Shown here: in pieces, positions 17,969 to 28,623 of the stretch
Layout: each line of letters starts with the position of its first letter
How positions within the stretch are numbered: the stretch's first letter is position 1
From: Demequina aurantiaca
Lineage (GTDB): Bacteria > Actinomycetota > Actinomycetes > Actinomycetales > Demequinaceae
Assembly: GCF_000975135.1 (NCBI RefSeq)
Contig: NZ_BBRF01000001.1
Span: forward strand, 717,591 to 781,590
Reading direction: 5' to 3'
DNA length: 64,000 bases
Notes under the pieces: model-generated
What the model was told of the DNA's origin: nothing
The model's database searches: none
Seen by the model: only the letters and a program-made list of their open reading frames with translations
Made by a program: the position numbers and the translations under genes

Positions 17969-20900
17969 CTAGCGTTCGTTGCGTTGCGGTCTGAGGCGCG
18001 ACTCGGCGCGTCGCGCAGTCTCGGAGACGTATCCCTCGGTCTTGTCGGAGGGATCCTCCACGGGCGCCGATGGCGTGGCCGGGTTCTGCGCGGACAATGC
18101 GGGTTGCGCGGTAGCGATCTTGGGAAGTGCGGGAGGTGCAGCAAGCGACGCCGCCGCACCCTCTGCTGGTGGGTCTACGGGCTCGTCTGGCGGCGTGTAG
18201 ACACCGACTCCAATTTCCACTGTCGAGCCCTGTGGGACCTCAGCATTGGCAGCCGGGTTCTGAGTGAGCACCACGCCGTCCTGACTCTGGTCCTCCGTGG
18301 CAACCTGCGTGACCATGGAGTTCAGGCCTCCATTCGAGAGATCACGTTCTGCCCGAGACTGGCTCTTGCCCATCACATCCGGCACCGTGACCGGAGCGGC
18401 CGGCACGTCGCTGCACTCCATGGATCCTGACGTCCAGGGATTGATTCCTGCCAGGTTGCCCTGGAATGTGACGGTGACCACTGCGTAGCGATGCATCCAC
18501 GCTGGATCACCGTTGCCGACAGGGTCACGCTGACGGTCGTTGAGATACCACTGCGTGGTGATGACACGGTCACTCGTGTTGACCACACGCACGTCGACGG
18601 CTGCAGAATCGGCCGTGCAACGGGAGAAGTTCACGCTGGTGCGGTACTTCGCCGATCCCTCACGGGGTGGAACAACCGCCCCCGAAGCCGAGCAGGGGTT
18701 GTCGTTGTCAACAAAGCGGATGCAGTTGTACGCCGTGATGGTTGGGGCCGAGCCGATGGGCAGCGAGAAGTTGGGGACCGGCCCGTTGGGCGCAGTAGCG
18801 TAGTAAACAGTGAACCAACGCGCGTTCTCCACAGAGGGCCCGTCGTAGCCGGTTTCGCAGGAGAAGCTACTGCCGTTGCAGTTGTTGTCGACCTTGTATC
18901 CCGCCCGGACTACGGGCGCACCCGGATCGGCGAAGGTGTACACATTGGTGACGCCTTCGGTGGCCGTGCCGTAGACGGCCGAGTCATAGCGGCTCTCGGC
19001 GCAGATGGTGTAGTTCTTGGGCCGGTCATTGGGAGTGACATTCAACGTCACGGATCCCTTGCCGCCGCTGGCTTGCGCAGTGGCCTCACAGTTCCCGCCG
19101 GAAACTGCGCCCACCCAGGTGGTGGAGCCCGCACCGGCTGAGCTGACCGCGACGGTAAATGTTGCCTTGGTACCGTCAGGGTTCGCGGACCAGGTGGGGT
19201 CGGAAATGTGCGGGCTACTCACACCATTCGCGGTCACGGAGATGGAGGCTCCCTGTGCCTCGCCGCCCTTGACGGGGGGAAGGTCAAGCCCGGTCACGGG
19301 CACAATCGTCACTTGCTGGGCCTCGTTGCTGCCGACGTTGAGCTTGGGGATACTCACCCTGCCGGAGCCGTTCACCGGGACCACGCGTGTCTCGCCATTG
19401 GGGCTGGAGACCTTGAGCTCCTTGGTCGACGAATCTCTCACGCTCAGCGTGATGTCCACCTGCTTGCCTGCGTTGTTTGGCGTGGCGAGGGTGGGTACCC
19501 AGGTTGCGTTCGTGGGAGCCGCAGGGGGTGCGTAGGACCACGCCTGGGCAGTCACGGCGCCCCTGGACTCACCCACGGAGTTGACGGACTTTGCGGTGTA
19601 GGTCTGCTTGTCGCCGTTCGTCAGGTTGGTGAGCTGCGGGCACACACCCTTGGCGTCACATGTCGCGACCTTGGTGGTGCCTCGGTACAGCGCGAAGCCG
19701 TTCACGCTTGGGTACGACGACCCGGAGCCATTCGGGCTGACGGACAACGTCGCGGTGCCGTCCCCGAAGGCCACCTGCTTCACCTCGGCCGGCGCCGCCG
19801 GGTAGCCGAGCAGGTCAATCGAGATAGTGCCCTGGCGGTCCGGACCGCTCACACGCCCCTGAGCGTCGCGCACGGAGAACACGGCGTTGCACACTGCGCC
19901 CGGGGTATCCGCGGTCCACGTGGCCTTCACCGATGAGGCGCCGGACGCCGCGAACGACACCGAGGAACACTCGCTCGCACCCTTGACATCCACGATCTCC
20001 AACGCGGTGCCCGGCAAGGGGTTGACCTCACCCTTGGCACCAATCACCGTGACGGTGCACGATGAGCCCTCGGACTGCGAGCACTGCTTGACCGCGGAGC
20101 CGCCCTTGGGCAGTTCGGATGGCGCCGGTCCCACCTTCAGCGCGAGAGACACCGCTGGAATATCGGGGTCCGACGTCAGCGCCACAGTCACCGTCTCGCT
20201 TGCGCCAGGAACCGCCTTGTCGTTGGCGACAACCGTGACCCTGTCACCATTGACAGTGAACTCGAATTGTTCGCCCGTGTAGTTCGCGGAGAACGCGACT
20301 GGCCGAGTCGTCGCGCCAGCGGGCCACGTCACCATCTTGCCCAGGTCGAAGCTGGCGGTATCGCCGGGTGACACCTCCAGCGATGCGCCGGTCAGCGTGG
20401 GCTGGGGTGCCTCGGCAACGATGGTGATGGTCACTGGCAGCACCGTCCAGTCCTCCTGGCCGGCAATCCGGAGAGACACCACACATGTGTCGGTGTACGG
20501 CGCACCCATGCCTGCCGAGTAGCGCAGGGTCGTTCCGGATACTAGGGAACACGTGGCCTCACCGCGCACACCACTCGGCGAAACGGAACTCGCATCGACC
20601 TCAAGCGTCGAGTCCGGCGGCAGCACCACAAAGCTTGAGACATCAAAGTCAACGGACTCGCCCTCGTTGACCTTGGTCTCGGGCGGAACCTCCTTGAGTG
20701 ACAGTCGCACGGCATCCGCGGCGGGTACCGTCAAGAAGCCATAACTGGTCACGTCCTCTCCGGCAAAGTTCTGCCCATCAACCTGGAAAGGGATCAGCCG
20801 CGACTGCTCAGGGAGCGGGCCGGCGATGGTAGTGCCGGAGACCGTCAGGTCATCCGGACCTCCCCACAAGGTCAGGACCAAGCCGGACGGGTCACCGCTG

Positions 20901-23900
20901 CCCCACGAGACCTTGTTGGTCAGGACGTCCACTCCATCGGTGAACGTCTCACGGTTCTCCTGGGTCAGCACTGTGTCTGTGACGATGGGGACGTCGGCAA
21001 TCGGTTCACGTACGGCCTTCAGGATGATGCGTCCCACCGCGGTGCTACCGGTGGTGTTGCGCACCGTATAGAAGAACGAGAACGTCCCTGGGTCCTCGCC
21101 CACCTGGAGGGCAACGTCGCCGTCCTCAACGCCCACCAAGTGATCGGCGAGCTCCCTGTACTCGTCCGTCCCCAGGGTCGCGTCTGGCTTGACGTCGATC
21201 AGTTCCAACTCGCCGCCGGCGAGGTCGACGTCATTAGCGGTGGGGGTGACCACCACGCGACGGTCGGAGCCCACCTGAACCTGCACATAGTCGGTGTACG
21301 TCACGGGACTCGGGTCGAGGTCGTCGGCAAGCACGCCAATGAGCGCGGTCGCGGACGCCTCGAGTCCACGCTGGTCCACCACCGTGAAGGTGAACAGGTC
21401 CTGTCCGCTGTAGCCGCTCACGCTCGTGTAGATCAGGGCGGAGCCGTCCGCGGACACCGTGGCGGTGCCATGCCCGGGCTGCGTCGCAATGCCGGACAAG
21501 GTCACCTTGTCACCATCGGGGTCAATGCCCGTGCCGTCGAATGGCAGGCGCACACTCTCGCCCGAGGCCACCCGTCCCGTCACGCCGCGCGGCGTGGGTG
21601 GCGCATTGGTGTCATTGGCGAGCACCGTCACGACGACCGATGCGGTGTCCCGCTGGGCAGGGTAGCCAAGCACATACGTGGAGTAGGAGATGACGTAGTT
21701 GCCCGGCTCAGATGGAGCCAGGTACCGAATACGCGGGCCGGCGGGGAACGCCAGCCCGGCTCCCGAGTCGGCAGCCACGGAGGCGGGATCGAGCGCGATC
21801 ACATTGCCTGCTGGGCCGACGTCGTTCTTCAGTACCGAGATGTCCGCCTGGGTGCCTACCCTCACGGTGATCGAGTCGTCCACTGCGAGCGGGGCGGAGG
21901 GCACGTCCGAGTCGAGCAGCACCACCGTGACTTCACCGTGCACGGTTGCCTCGGGACGGCCGGTACCGTCCGATGCGGTGTACGACACCACCCCCAGCGC
22001 ACCCGGTTGGGCGTCGGCGGTAGAGCCCGCGAGGCGCAGGGCGCTGTGGCCCACGACGTCGGCGGACAGGGTTGCTCCTGGTTCGGGATCGGTCGTGACG
22101 TCGCTGAGCAGGAGGACGTGACCGCCGGGGTTGGAAATGGCGGACAGCACGTCCACCGTCACGTCCTCCTTGGCGCGGACGAACGCGGTCAGCGGCACCG
22201 TGGTGAGCTGCTCGTCCTCCGGCGCGATCACGGTGATCCGGGCCTTGCCGCGAGCGTCGGACAGCCCGTCGCTGACCACGTAGTCCACCACGTACGAGCC
22301 CGGGGTGTCTGAATCAAACGTGAAGCCAATGAGCCCCTGGGTGAGCGCCACATTCGCGCGTGCATCGGGGCCGAGTGAAGCCTCAGTGACCTTGAGCGGA
22401 CCGCGCGCACCCGTCACGTGATCGGAGACCTCGACGGTGGCGCGCACCCCCGCCGTGATCGTCGCGGCCACGTCCTTGGTGACGAGGGCAGGTTCGCCGA
22501 GCACCGTAACGTTCATCGTCTTGGAGGCCGTCGCCCCCCGGCTATCTGACACCACGATGTCGACAGGAATCGCGCCCGTCTCCGTGGAACTCGCGTTGCT
22601 GTGCTGGAAGACGACCCGCCCTTCCGGAGACGCGGCCACGACGCCGCTCGCCGATGCGGTCGTTGCCGACTCGATGTAAATCGGGTCGCCCTCGGGGTCT
22701 ACCCAGCCCGCCAAGGCATCGGCGGAAACGGTGCCACCCGGACTGACCTGGGGGGTCGGCCAATCTGACAGGCAATTCTCCACCCCACACCACACGGGCG
22801 GGTTGTTTTCATCGGGGTCCTTGACCGACAGCGTGACCGTTGCGGGTTCGGAACGCAGTCCATCGGAGGCTGTGCCGTCGGTAATAACGTAGGTGAAGGT
22901 CGCGGAGCCCTTGGCATCGGGGGCCACGTTCACCACGAGCGACTGGTCGTCGTCGGAGACGGAGACGGTGCCAAAGGCCGAATCGAGTGGGGTCAGGTCC
23001 CCAGGAACCAGCGTCAGGATGTCGTCATTCGCGTCGTGATCGTTGAGCAGTGCGGGCACGATGACCTGTCGGCCGGCGCGCACGCCTATCGCGTCGTCCT
23101 CGGCAACCGGCGCGCGGGGTTCGCTCACCTGCTCCGCGGTCTCCTGGTCGTCGGCCTCCACCGTCGTCTTCTCGTCCGGCGCCCACTGCTGTGAGGACCG
23201 CACCAAGAGGCCGCTGGGGACGTCCCACACCCAACCGGTGCGCGTCTCGTTGACGATCAGTCGCGATCCGTTGGAGCGCAGCACCAGCGAGCGCGTCTCG
23301 CCCAGGGCCCCGCCTCCATTGTCCGAGTCACCGTAGTCGAGGTCGGTGGCCTTGCCTTCGGAGTCCCACAGCCGCCCAGGACCCTCACCGGCGGGAAGCC
23401 AGGCGCCCACCATGACGTCGTCGTTCTCCGTGGGAGCCGCGGGTTCGCCGAGTGCAAGGTCGGTCGAGCCGTACACGCGTTCCGCACCCGAGCCGTCGAG
23501 TGGCACGCTGATGATGCCGTACTCGTCCGCGATGTAGACGGAATCCGCATGACCACTGGGACGCTGAAGAATAGCCTCGGTCGACACCCCGGTAATGATG
23601 GGTGCGTCGCCGCCGCGTCGCCATAGTTGGCCGGTTGAGGTGTCCAGGAGCACCCACTGGTCGCCGACCATCGTCATCTGCACCTGGTCACCAGCAGGTG
23701 CGCCCGGCACAGCATCGAATCCGTCGTAGGACGCACCGTCGACCTTGCCGCGCATCACGTTGCCGTCTTCCGCAGAGAAGGCCGCGACGTCACCGCCCTC
23801 ACCTACTGCCATCGCGTCGGAACGGTACTGGCGACGATCCTGCCCGTCCTCGACCTCATCCTCTGCATACGGATCCACGACGGCGGGGGCAAGCGCGGAG

Positions 23901-24361
23901 CCATCGGACACGCGACCCACCAGCACGCGATGGTCGTCCGTCAGGTAGCCCACCACATCTCCTGCAAAGGTGACGGAGTCGGTCCCCGACGGTGTGGCTA
24001 CCGTCGAATCGCTCGACGTCTCATCGATGTCAGCCGGTCGGGCGGTCTGGAGCTTGGTAACTGAGGACAGGTTGTGCGAATAGACCAGCAACGAGTCCTC
24101 GTACTGCGTCAGGTCGCTGGGCTCGGAGACGTTCTTGACCGTGTCTACTTCCCGCAGTTGCGTATTGACGCGACCAAAACGCTGCCCCGTCGAGCTCTGC
24201 ATAGCCCAAATGGAGGCATCGTCCGCGCGGACCTCCTGCTCGTCGACTCCCGGCGACACCAGGATGCCGACCCCCAGCGCGACGACGACGAAGGCGCCCG
24301 CGACGCGGCGTACCGTGCGCCAGCGCGCGGCGGTCACCCGTCCCACGTCCTCGTTTGCCAT
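17969..24361 (-). CDS. Giant Ig-like/FN3/PASTA surface protein
   Basis: 2130 residues. A basic N-terminus and one membrane segment (about 19-40) act as a signal anchor, so the rest should be extracytoplasmic. About 50-400 looks like a beta-propeller-like domain. From about 430 there is a long array of cadherin/Ig-like repeats (patterns such as VAEDDAIGVRAG and GSATFTYVITDG), then FN3-like units around 1540-1650. At about 1991-2055 there is one PASTA domain (VTVPDVMGKSQSRAERDL). The last ~75 residues are Pro/Ala-rich with a basic end. No sortase motif or C-terminal membrane helix is seen. It corresponds to fn3 in the bifidobacterial PFNA cluster. The start is 3 bp after the kinase stop. Confidence 0.9.
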   Translation of the reverse strand: MANEDVGRVTAARWRTVRRVAGAFVVVALGVGILVSPGVDEQEVRADDASIWAMQSSTGQRFGRVNTQLREVDTVKNVSEPSDLTQYEDSLLVYSHNLSSVTKLQTARPADIDETSSDSTVATPSGTDSVTFAGDVVGYLTDDHRVLVGRVSDGSALAPAVVDPYAEDEVEDGQDRRQYRSDAMAVGEGGDVAAFSAEDGNVMRGKVDGASYDGFDAVPGAPAGDQVQMTMVGDQWVLLDTSTGQLWRRGGDAPIITGVSTEAILQRPSGHADSVYIADEYGIISVPLDGSGAERVYGSTDLALGEPAAPTENDDVMVGAWLPAGEGPGRLWDSEGKATDLDYGDSDNGGGALGETRSLVLRSNGSRLIVNETRTGWVWDVPSGLLVRSSQQWAPDEKTTVEADDQETAEQVSEPRAPVAEDDAIGVRAGRQVIVPALLNDHDANDDILTLVPGDLTPLDSAFGTVSVSDDDQSLVVNVAPDAKGSATFTYVITDGTASDGLRSEPATVTLSVKDPDENNPPVWCGVENCLSDWPTPQVSPGGTVSADALAGWVDPEGDPIYIESATTASASGVVAASPEGRVVFQHSNASSTETGAIPVDIVVSDSRGATASKTMNVTVLGEPALVTKDVAATITAGVRATVEVSDHVTGARGPLKVTEASLGPDARANVALTQGLIGFTFDSDTPGSYVVDYVVSDGLSDARGKARITVIAPEDEQLTTVPLTAFVRAKEDVTVDVLSAISNPGGHVLLLSDVTTDPEPGATLSADVVGHSALRLAGSTADAQPGALGVVSYTASDGTGRPEATVHGEVTVVLLDSDVPSAPLAVDDSITVRVGTQADISVLKNDVGPAGNVIALDPASVAADSGAGLAFPAGPRIRYLAPSEPGNYVISYSTYVLGYPAQRDTASVVVTVLANDTNAPPTPRGVTGRVASGESVRLPFDGTGIDPDGDKVTLSGIATQPGHGTATVSADGSALIYTSVSGYSGQDLFTFTVVDQRGLEASATALIGVLADDLDPSPVTYTDYVQVQVGSDRRVVVTPTANDVDLAGGELELIDVKPDATLGTDEYRELADHLVGVEDGDVALQVGEDPGTFSFFYTVRNTTGSTAVGRIILKAVREPIADVPIVTDTVLTQENRETFTDGVDVLTNKVSWGSGDPSGLVLTLWGGPDDLTVSGTTIAGPLPEQSRLIPFQVDGQNFAGEDVTSYGFLTVPAADAVRLSLKEVPPETKVNEGESVDFDVSSFVVLPPDSTLEVDASSVSPSGVRGEATCSLVSGTTLRYSAGMGAPYTDTCVVSLRIAGQEDWTVLPVTITIVAEAPQPTLTGASLEVSPGDTASFDLGKMVTWPAGATTRPVAFSANYTGEQFEFTVNGDRVTVVANDKAVPGASETVTVALTSDPDIPAVSLALKVGPAPSELPKGGSAVKQCSQSEGSSCTVTVIGAKGEVNPLPGTALEIVDVKGASECSSVSFAASGASSVKATWTADTPGAVCNAVFSVRDAQGRVSGPDRQGTISIDLLGYPAAPAEVKQVAFGDGTATLSVSPNGSGSSYPSVNGFALYRGTTKVATCDAKGVCPQLTNLTNGDKQTYTAKSVNSVGESRGAVTAQAWSYAPPAAPTNATWVPTLATPNNAGKQVDITLSVRDSSTKELKVSSPNGETRVVPVNGSGRVSIPKLNVGSNEAQQVTIVPVTGLDLPPVKGGEAQGASISVTANGVSSPHISDPTWSANPDGTKATFTVAVSSAGAGSTTWVGAVSGGNCEATAQASGGKGSVTLNVTPNDRPKNYTICAESRYDSAVYGTATEGVTNVYTFADPGAPVVRAGYKVDNNCNGSSFSCETGYDGPSVENARWFTVYYATAPNGPVPNFSLPIGSAPTITAYNCIRFVDNDNPCSASGAVVPPREGSAKYRTSVNFSRCTADSAAVDVRVVNTSDRVITTQWYLNDRQRDPVGNGDPAWMHRYAVVTVTFQGNLAGINPWTSGSMECSDVPAAPVTVPDVMGKSQSRAERDLSNGGLNSMVTQVATEDQSQDGVVLTQNPAANAEVPQGSTVEIGVGVYTPPDEPVDPPAEGAAASLAAPPALPKIATAQPALSAQNPATPSAPVEDPSDKTEGYVSETARRAESRLRPQRNER

Positions 24362-24364
24362 GGG

Positions 24365-25480
24365 CTAGCCGATCACCGAGACGACGACACCGGCGACCAC
24401 ACCGAGCAACACGACTCCACCCACGATCGCGCCGATGATGACGCCCTTGCCTACCCGGTTTGCCTGGGCGTTGCGCAGGGTGCCGGTGCCGGCCCGCGAG
24501 TTCGTGTCGGGGTTGCGTCGCAGACGCTGCGACTCCACGGGAACGGTGCTACGGGATGGACCCCGCGGAGCATCGTCCGACGGGGCGAGCGTCGAGGCCT
24601 GTGCCCACTCGTCCGTAGGGATCTCCATGGGCGTCACGGGCAACCCCATGGACTGCTCGACCCACTGCAGGGCCTGGCCAAAGACCGCGGCGCTCGGGTA
24701 GCGGTCGCCCGGGATGCGGCGCATGCCGCCCTCGAGGACGCCCTCCAGCTCGCGCGGAACGTCGGATCGACCGGTGGGCGTGTACTTGGCCTTGGCGATG
24801 CGGTTCTTGAGTGCCTGCTCGTCGGCACGGCCGGGGCCGGTGACGTCGAAGGGGCTGCGCTGTGCGAGCAGCGTGTAGACCGTAGCCGCGAGCGCCCATA
24901 CTTCCGTGGCGACGGTGCCGGTGCTGCGGTGCTCGACCAACTCGGGGGCGCTCCACGGCGGAGACATGGCGATGGTGTCGGTGTCTCCCGCGGTGACGGC
25001 CGATGCGACGCCAAAGTCGGACAGTACGGGGTGGCCAAAGGAGGTCACCAGAATGTTCGACGGCTTGATGTCGCGGTGGAGCAGTCCCGCCCGGTGAGCG
25101 GCCTCGACCGCAGACGACGTCTTGACGCCAATCGACAGCACCTCCGCGACCGGAATCTTCTCGTTGCGGTAGCGGTTGGTCAGCGACGTGGGGCAGTACT
25201 CCATCACCATGTAGGGGCGGCCGTCGGAGGAGACGGACGCCTCGTAGACGGTCAGGATCGACGGGTGCGAACTCAGGGAGGCCATAATGTCAGCCTCGAC
25301 CGCGAGCGCACGCGCGGACGCGTCATCCTGAACCTTGCTCAGCAGCACCTTGACGGCGACCAGCCTGCGCGGCATGTTCTGCTGGAAGAGGAACACGTCA
25401 GCGAAGCCGCCTGAACCTAGCGGGCGAACGTAGGTATACCCAGGTAAAAGGGGAGGTGTGAGGGTCTGACGCCTAGCCAT
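24365..25480 (-). CDS. Ser/Thr protein kinase (Pkb2-like)
   Basis: 371 residues from the ATG at 25480, which has GGGGGG four bases upstream; a TTG 12 nt earlier would place that ribosome site inside the gene. The Hanks-type kinase domain spans about 12-275: GSGGFADVFL (P-loop), VAVKVLL, LLHRDIKPSNIL, LSDFGVAS, and an activation loop rich in Thr. A linker leads to one C-terminal membrane helix (about 347-370) with almost nothing beyond it, so there is no extracellular sensor. It heads the operon whose second gene supplies extracellular domains, including PASTA. Confidence 0.95.
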   Translation of the reverse strand: MARRQTLTPPLLPGYTYVRPLGSGGFADVFLFQQNMPRRLVAVKVLLSKVQDDASARALAVEADIMASLSSHPSILTVYEASVSSDGRPYMVMEYCPTSLTNRYRNEKIPVAEVLSIGVKTSSAVEAAHRAGLLHRDIKPSNILVTSFGHPVLSDFGVASAVTAGDTDTIAMSPPWSAPELVEHRSTGTVATEVWALAATVYTLLAQRSPFDVTGPGRADEQALKNRIAKAKYTPTGRSDVPRELEGVLEGGMRRIPGDRYPSAAVFGQALQWVEQSMGLPVTPMEIPTDEWAQASTLAPSDDAPRGPSRSTVPVESQRLRRNPDTNSRAGTGTLRNAQANRVGKGVIIGAIVGGVVLLGVVAGVVVSVIG

Positions 25481-25515
25481 GCTACCCCCCAAGGATCGCT
25501 AGCGAAATGGTTCTA

Positions 25516-25544
25516 ATTTTAGAGGTGCGGCTGTGCAGCCTCAA
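25516..25544 (-). promoter_or_regulatory. Promoter of the kinase/MoxR operon
   Basis: On the minus strand TTGAGG (25539-25544), a 17-bp spacer and TAAAAT (25516-25521) give a good sigma-70-type promoter, with the kinase ATG 35 nt beyond the -10 box. It is the only clear promoter I see ahead of the nine-gene block and it lies in the 172-bp gap after gcvP. Confidence 0.6.
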
Positions 25545-25652
25545 CAAATCCAGCGTCAGACTAACCGACGCGCGCGGGGGGACAAAATACATCAAGCGCA
25601 GTGTGACAAGTTCGACTCGCAACGCCGGGATGTGACCTTGCCCGAGGACGTG

Positions 25653-28499
25653 TTACGAGTAGTCCTCGAGCGGCGGGCAGGCACACACAAGGTTGCGGTC
25701 GCCGTGAGCGTTGTCGATGCGCCGCACGGGCGACCAGTACTTGTCGCGTCGTAGACCATCCACGGGGAACGCCGCCTGCTCGCGCGAGTAGGCCTGGTCC
25801 CACGAGTCGCTCACCACCATGTCCGCGGTGTGGGGTGCGTGACGTAGCGGTGAATCCTCGGCGGCGATCGTGCCCGCCTCGACGTCCGCGATCTCACCAC
25901 GAATGGCAATCATCGCGTCGATGAAGCGGTCGATCTCGCCCTTGTCCTCGGACTCGGTGGGCTCCACCATGAGCGTGCCCGCGACGGGGAACGACATGGT
26001 GGGGGCGTGGATGCCAAAGTCGATGAGACGCTTGGCGACGTCCTCCGCCGTCACGCCGGTGGCCTTGGTGAGCGGGCGTAGGTCGAGAATGCACTCGTGG
26101 GCAACGAGACCACCGGGTCCGCGGTAAAGCACCGGGAAGTGCTCGTCCAAGCGCGCGGCGACGTAATTGGCCGCGAGTACCGCGGTCTGGGTCGCGTAGG
26201 TCAGGCCGTCGTGGCCCATCATGGCGATGTACGCCCAGGAGATGGGCAGGATGCCGGCGGAGCCGTAAGGGGCCGCGGAGACCGCCGCGCCCACGCGCTC
26301 AAGTTCGTCCGGCGTCTGAATGGACTGACGCACCTCGGGCAGGAACGGCACCAGGTGCTTCGCCACCGCCACGGGACCCACGCCGGGTCCACCGCCGCCG
26401 TGTGGGATGCAGAACGTCTTGTGCAGGTTCAGGTGCGACACGTCGCCACCAAAGCGACCGGGCTTCGCGAGCCCTACGAGCGCGTTGAGGTTGGCGCCGT
26501 CGATGTAGACCTGGCCGCCTGCGTCGTGCACCGCGGCACACACCTCACCCACGTGCTCCTCGTACACACCGTGCGTGGAGGGATAGGTCAGCATGATCGA
26601 ACTGATGCGACCCTCATGCGCGGCCAGCTTCGCATGGAGGTCCTCGAGTGAGATTTCGCCGTTCTCGGCGGTCGCGACGACCACGACGCGCAGCCCGGCC
26701 AGGACGGCCGATGCCGCATTGGTGCCGTGCGCCGATGCTGGGATCAGGCACACATCGCGTTCGGACTCTCCAAGGGAGGCGTGATAAGCGTGAATCGCTA
26801 GCAGGCCGGCGTATTCGCCGCGCGAGCCCGCGTTGGGCTGGACGGAGACGGCGGCGTAGCCCGTAATCTCCGCGAGCCACTGCTCGAGTTGCGCGATCAT
26901 GTCGCGGTAGCCGGCAGTCTGCTCCGACGGCGCGAACGGGTGGATACTCGCGAAGCCGGGCCAGCTGATGGGGGCCATCTCCACGGCGGAGTTGAGCTTC
27001 ATGGTGCACGAGCCCAGCGGGATCATGGTGCGGTCCAGCGCGAGGTCACGGTCGGCCAGCTTGCGCATGTAGCGCATGAGTGAGGTCTCGGAGCGGTGCG
27101 CGTGGAAGATCGGGTGTTGGAGGTAGTCCGAGGTGCGGCGCATCTCCCGCGGGATCTTGACTGACGGTCCCGAGTAGACCGTGCGCTCGGGCTGATGGTC
27201 GAGGACCGCGGCGACGATGTCCGTGAGGATGTCCACCGTGGTGAGCTCGTCGCACGAGATCGACACCGCATCGTCGTCGACTTTGTGAATATTGATCCCA
27301 CGGGCTGCGGTGCGAACCATGATCGAATCTGCCCCGCGGGGAACCTCGACCACGATGGTGTCGTAGAACTCTGCGTGACGGATGGTGATGCCGCGAGCGA
27401 TCAGCGCGTCGGCGAGGGTTGCGGCCATGGTGTGGACGCGCAGCGCGATCTCGCGCAGGCCGTCGGGACCGTGATAGACCGCGTACATCGATGCCGTGAT
27501 GGCAAGCAACGCCTGCGCGGTGCAGATGTTCGACGTGGCCTTGTCCCGGCGGATGTGCTGCTCGCGGGTCTGCAGGGCGAGGCGGTAAGCGGTGTGGCCG
27601 TCGGCGTCCACGGAGACGCCCACGAGGCGACCCGGCAACTGACGCTCGAGGCCCTTGGTGACTGACATGTACGCAGCATGAGGGCCACCAAAGAAAAGCG
27701 GAACACCAAAGCGCTGCGTGGAACCCACGGCAATGTCCGCGCCCAGTTCACCGGGCGCCTTGATGACGCACAGCGACAGGATGTCGGCGGCAACGGTCAC
27801 CAGACCGCCAGCCGTGTGCGCGGCCTCCACCACGTGGGAAATGTCACGTACCCGGCCCGATGCTCCGGGCTGCTGGATCACCACGCCCACCAGATCATCG
27901 GGCGCAGTCCAGTCGTCACCCAACTCTTCAACGCGCATCGGCAGTTTGATGGCGTCGGCCTGGGCCTTGACCACGGCGATGGTCTGCGGGAGGCACTCGG
28001 CGTCAAGGATGATCACGCCGCCGTCCTTGCCCTTGACCGCGCGGCGCATGAGCAGCATCGCCTCGGAGACGGCGGTGGCCTCGTCGAGCAGCGAGGCGCC
28101 AGCGACGGGAAGCCCCGTGAGGTCGGAGACCATGGTCTGGTAGTTCAGCATGGCCTCGAGTCGACCCTGCGAGATCTCGGCCTGGTATGGCGTATAGGCC
28201 GTGTACCAGGCTGGATTCTCCAGAATATTGCGCTTGATGACCATGGGGGTAATGGTGTCCGAATACCCCTGGCCGATCATCTGGACCTGCACCTGGTTGC
28301 GCTGCTCGAAGTCCTGGAGGGCGCCCAACGCCTCGTGCTCGGTGAGGGCTTCCGGCAGGACCAGCACGTCGTCACCCCGGATGGACTCTGGGACGGCAGC
28401 ATCGATCAGCGTGGCGAGGGACGAATGGCCGACCGTCTTCAGCATCTGTGCGATGGCGTCAGAGTCGGGGCCTACATGGCGATCAGAGAACGAAGTCAC
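25653..28499 (-). CDS. gcvP: Glycine dehydrogenase (P protein)
   Basis: About 948 residues, the usual single-chain P protein. The start is taken as the GTG at 28499 ([12 protein letters not shown]), which matches the family N-terminus; an ATG at 28517 and an in-frame start at 28526 are alternatives. The PLP lysine is in [18 protein letters not shown]. It decarboxylates glycine and passes aminomethyl to GcvH. It is on the same strand as gcvT and gcvH but is separated from them by the 17-kb signalling block. Confidence 0.97.
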   Translation of the reverse strand: MTSFSDRHVGPDSDAIAQMLKTVGHSSLATLIDAAVPESIRGDDVLVLPEALTEHEALGALQDFEQRNQVQVQMIGQGYSDTITPMVIKRNILENPAWYTAYTPYQAEISQGRLEAMLNYQTMVSDLTGLPVAGASLLDEATAVSEAMLLMRRAVKGKDGGVIILDAECLPQTIAVVKAQADAIKLPMRVEELGDDWTAPDDLVGVVIQQPGASGRVRDISHVVEAAHTAGGLVTVAADILSLCVIKAPGELGADIAVGSTQRFGVPLFFGGPHAAYMSVTKGLERQLPGRLVGVSVDADGHTAYRLALQTREQHIRRDKATSNICTAQALLAITASMYAVYHGPDGLREIALRVHTMAATLADALIARGITIRHAEFYDTIVVEVPRGADSIMVRTAARGINIHKVDDDAVSISCDELTTVDILTDIVAAVLDHQPERTVYSGPSVKIPREMRRTSDYLQHPIFHAHRSETSLMRYMRKLADRDLALDRTMIPLGSCTMKLNSAVEMAPISWPGFASIHPFAPSEQTAGYRDMIAQLEQWLAEITGYAAVSVQPNAGSRGEYAGLLAIHAYHASLGESERDVCLIPASAHGTNAASAVLAGLRVVVVATAENGEISLEDLHAKLAAHEGRISSIMLTYPSTHGVYEEHVGEVCAAVHDAGGQVYIDGANLNALVGLAKPGRFGGDVSHLNLHKTFCIPHGGGGPGVGPVAVAKHLVPFLPEVRQSIQTPDELERVGAAVSAAPYGSAGILPISWAYIAMMGHDGLTYATQTAVLAANYVAARLDEHFPVLYRGPGGLVAHECILDLRPLTKATGVTAEDVAKRLIDFGIHAPTMSFPVAGTLMVEPTESEDKGEIDRFIDAMIAIRGEIADVEAGTIAAEDSPLRHAPHTADMVVSDSWDQAYSREQAAFPVDGLRRDKYWSPVRRIDNAHGDRNLVCACPPLEDYS

Positions 28500-28558
28500 C
28501 GACCTATTGTGTCGCATCCGCGGCACACGCGATAGACGGGGGCTCTTGATAGACGCAA

Positions 28559-28590
28559 ACGCCCGGCTTCCCCATGGGGAGGCCGGGCGT
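28559..28590. terminator. Strong hairpin terminator
   Basis: ACGCCCGGC (28559-28567) pairs perfectly with GCCGGGCGT (28582-28590), and the inner TTCCCC/GGGGAG arms extend the stem. On the minus strand it is followed by a T-rich GTTTGCGTCT. It should end the 5'-nucleotidase transcript before gcvP. Confidence 0.8.
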
Positions 28591-28623
28591 CGCGGTGCGG
28601 CGAATCGCTCGCCGCGAATGGAA

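Noticed and set aside
21140-22312. 390-residue plus-strand frame inside the giant protein gene
   Set aside because: Antisense shadow of the repeat array; low-complexity His/Arg-rich product.
24074-25414. 446-residue plus-strand frame over the kinase gene
   Set aside because: Antisense to the kinase with intact HRD and DFG motifs.
28500-28623. Possible glycine riboswitch upstream of gcvP
   Set aside because: The 124-bp gap is taken up by a terminator hairpin and shows no glycine aptamer-like pattern.
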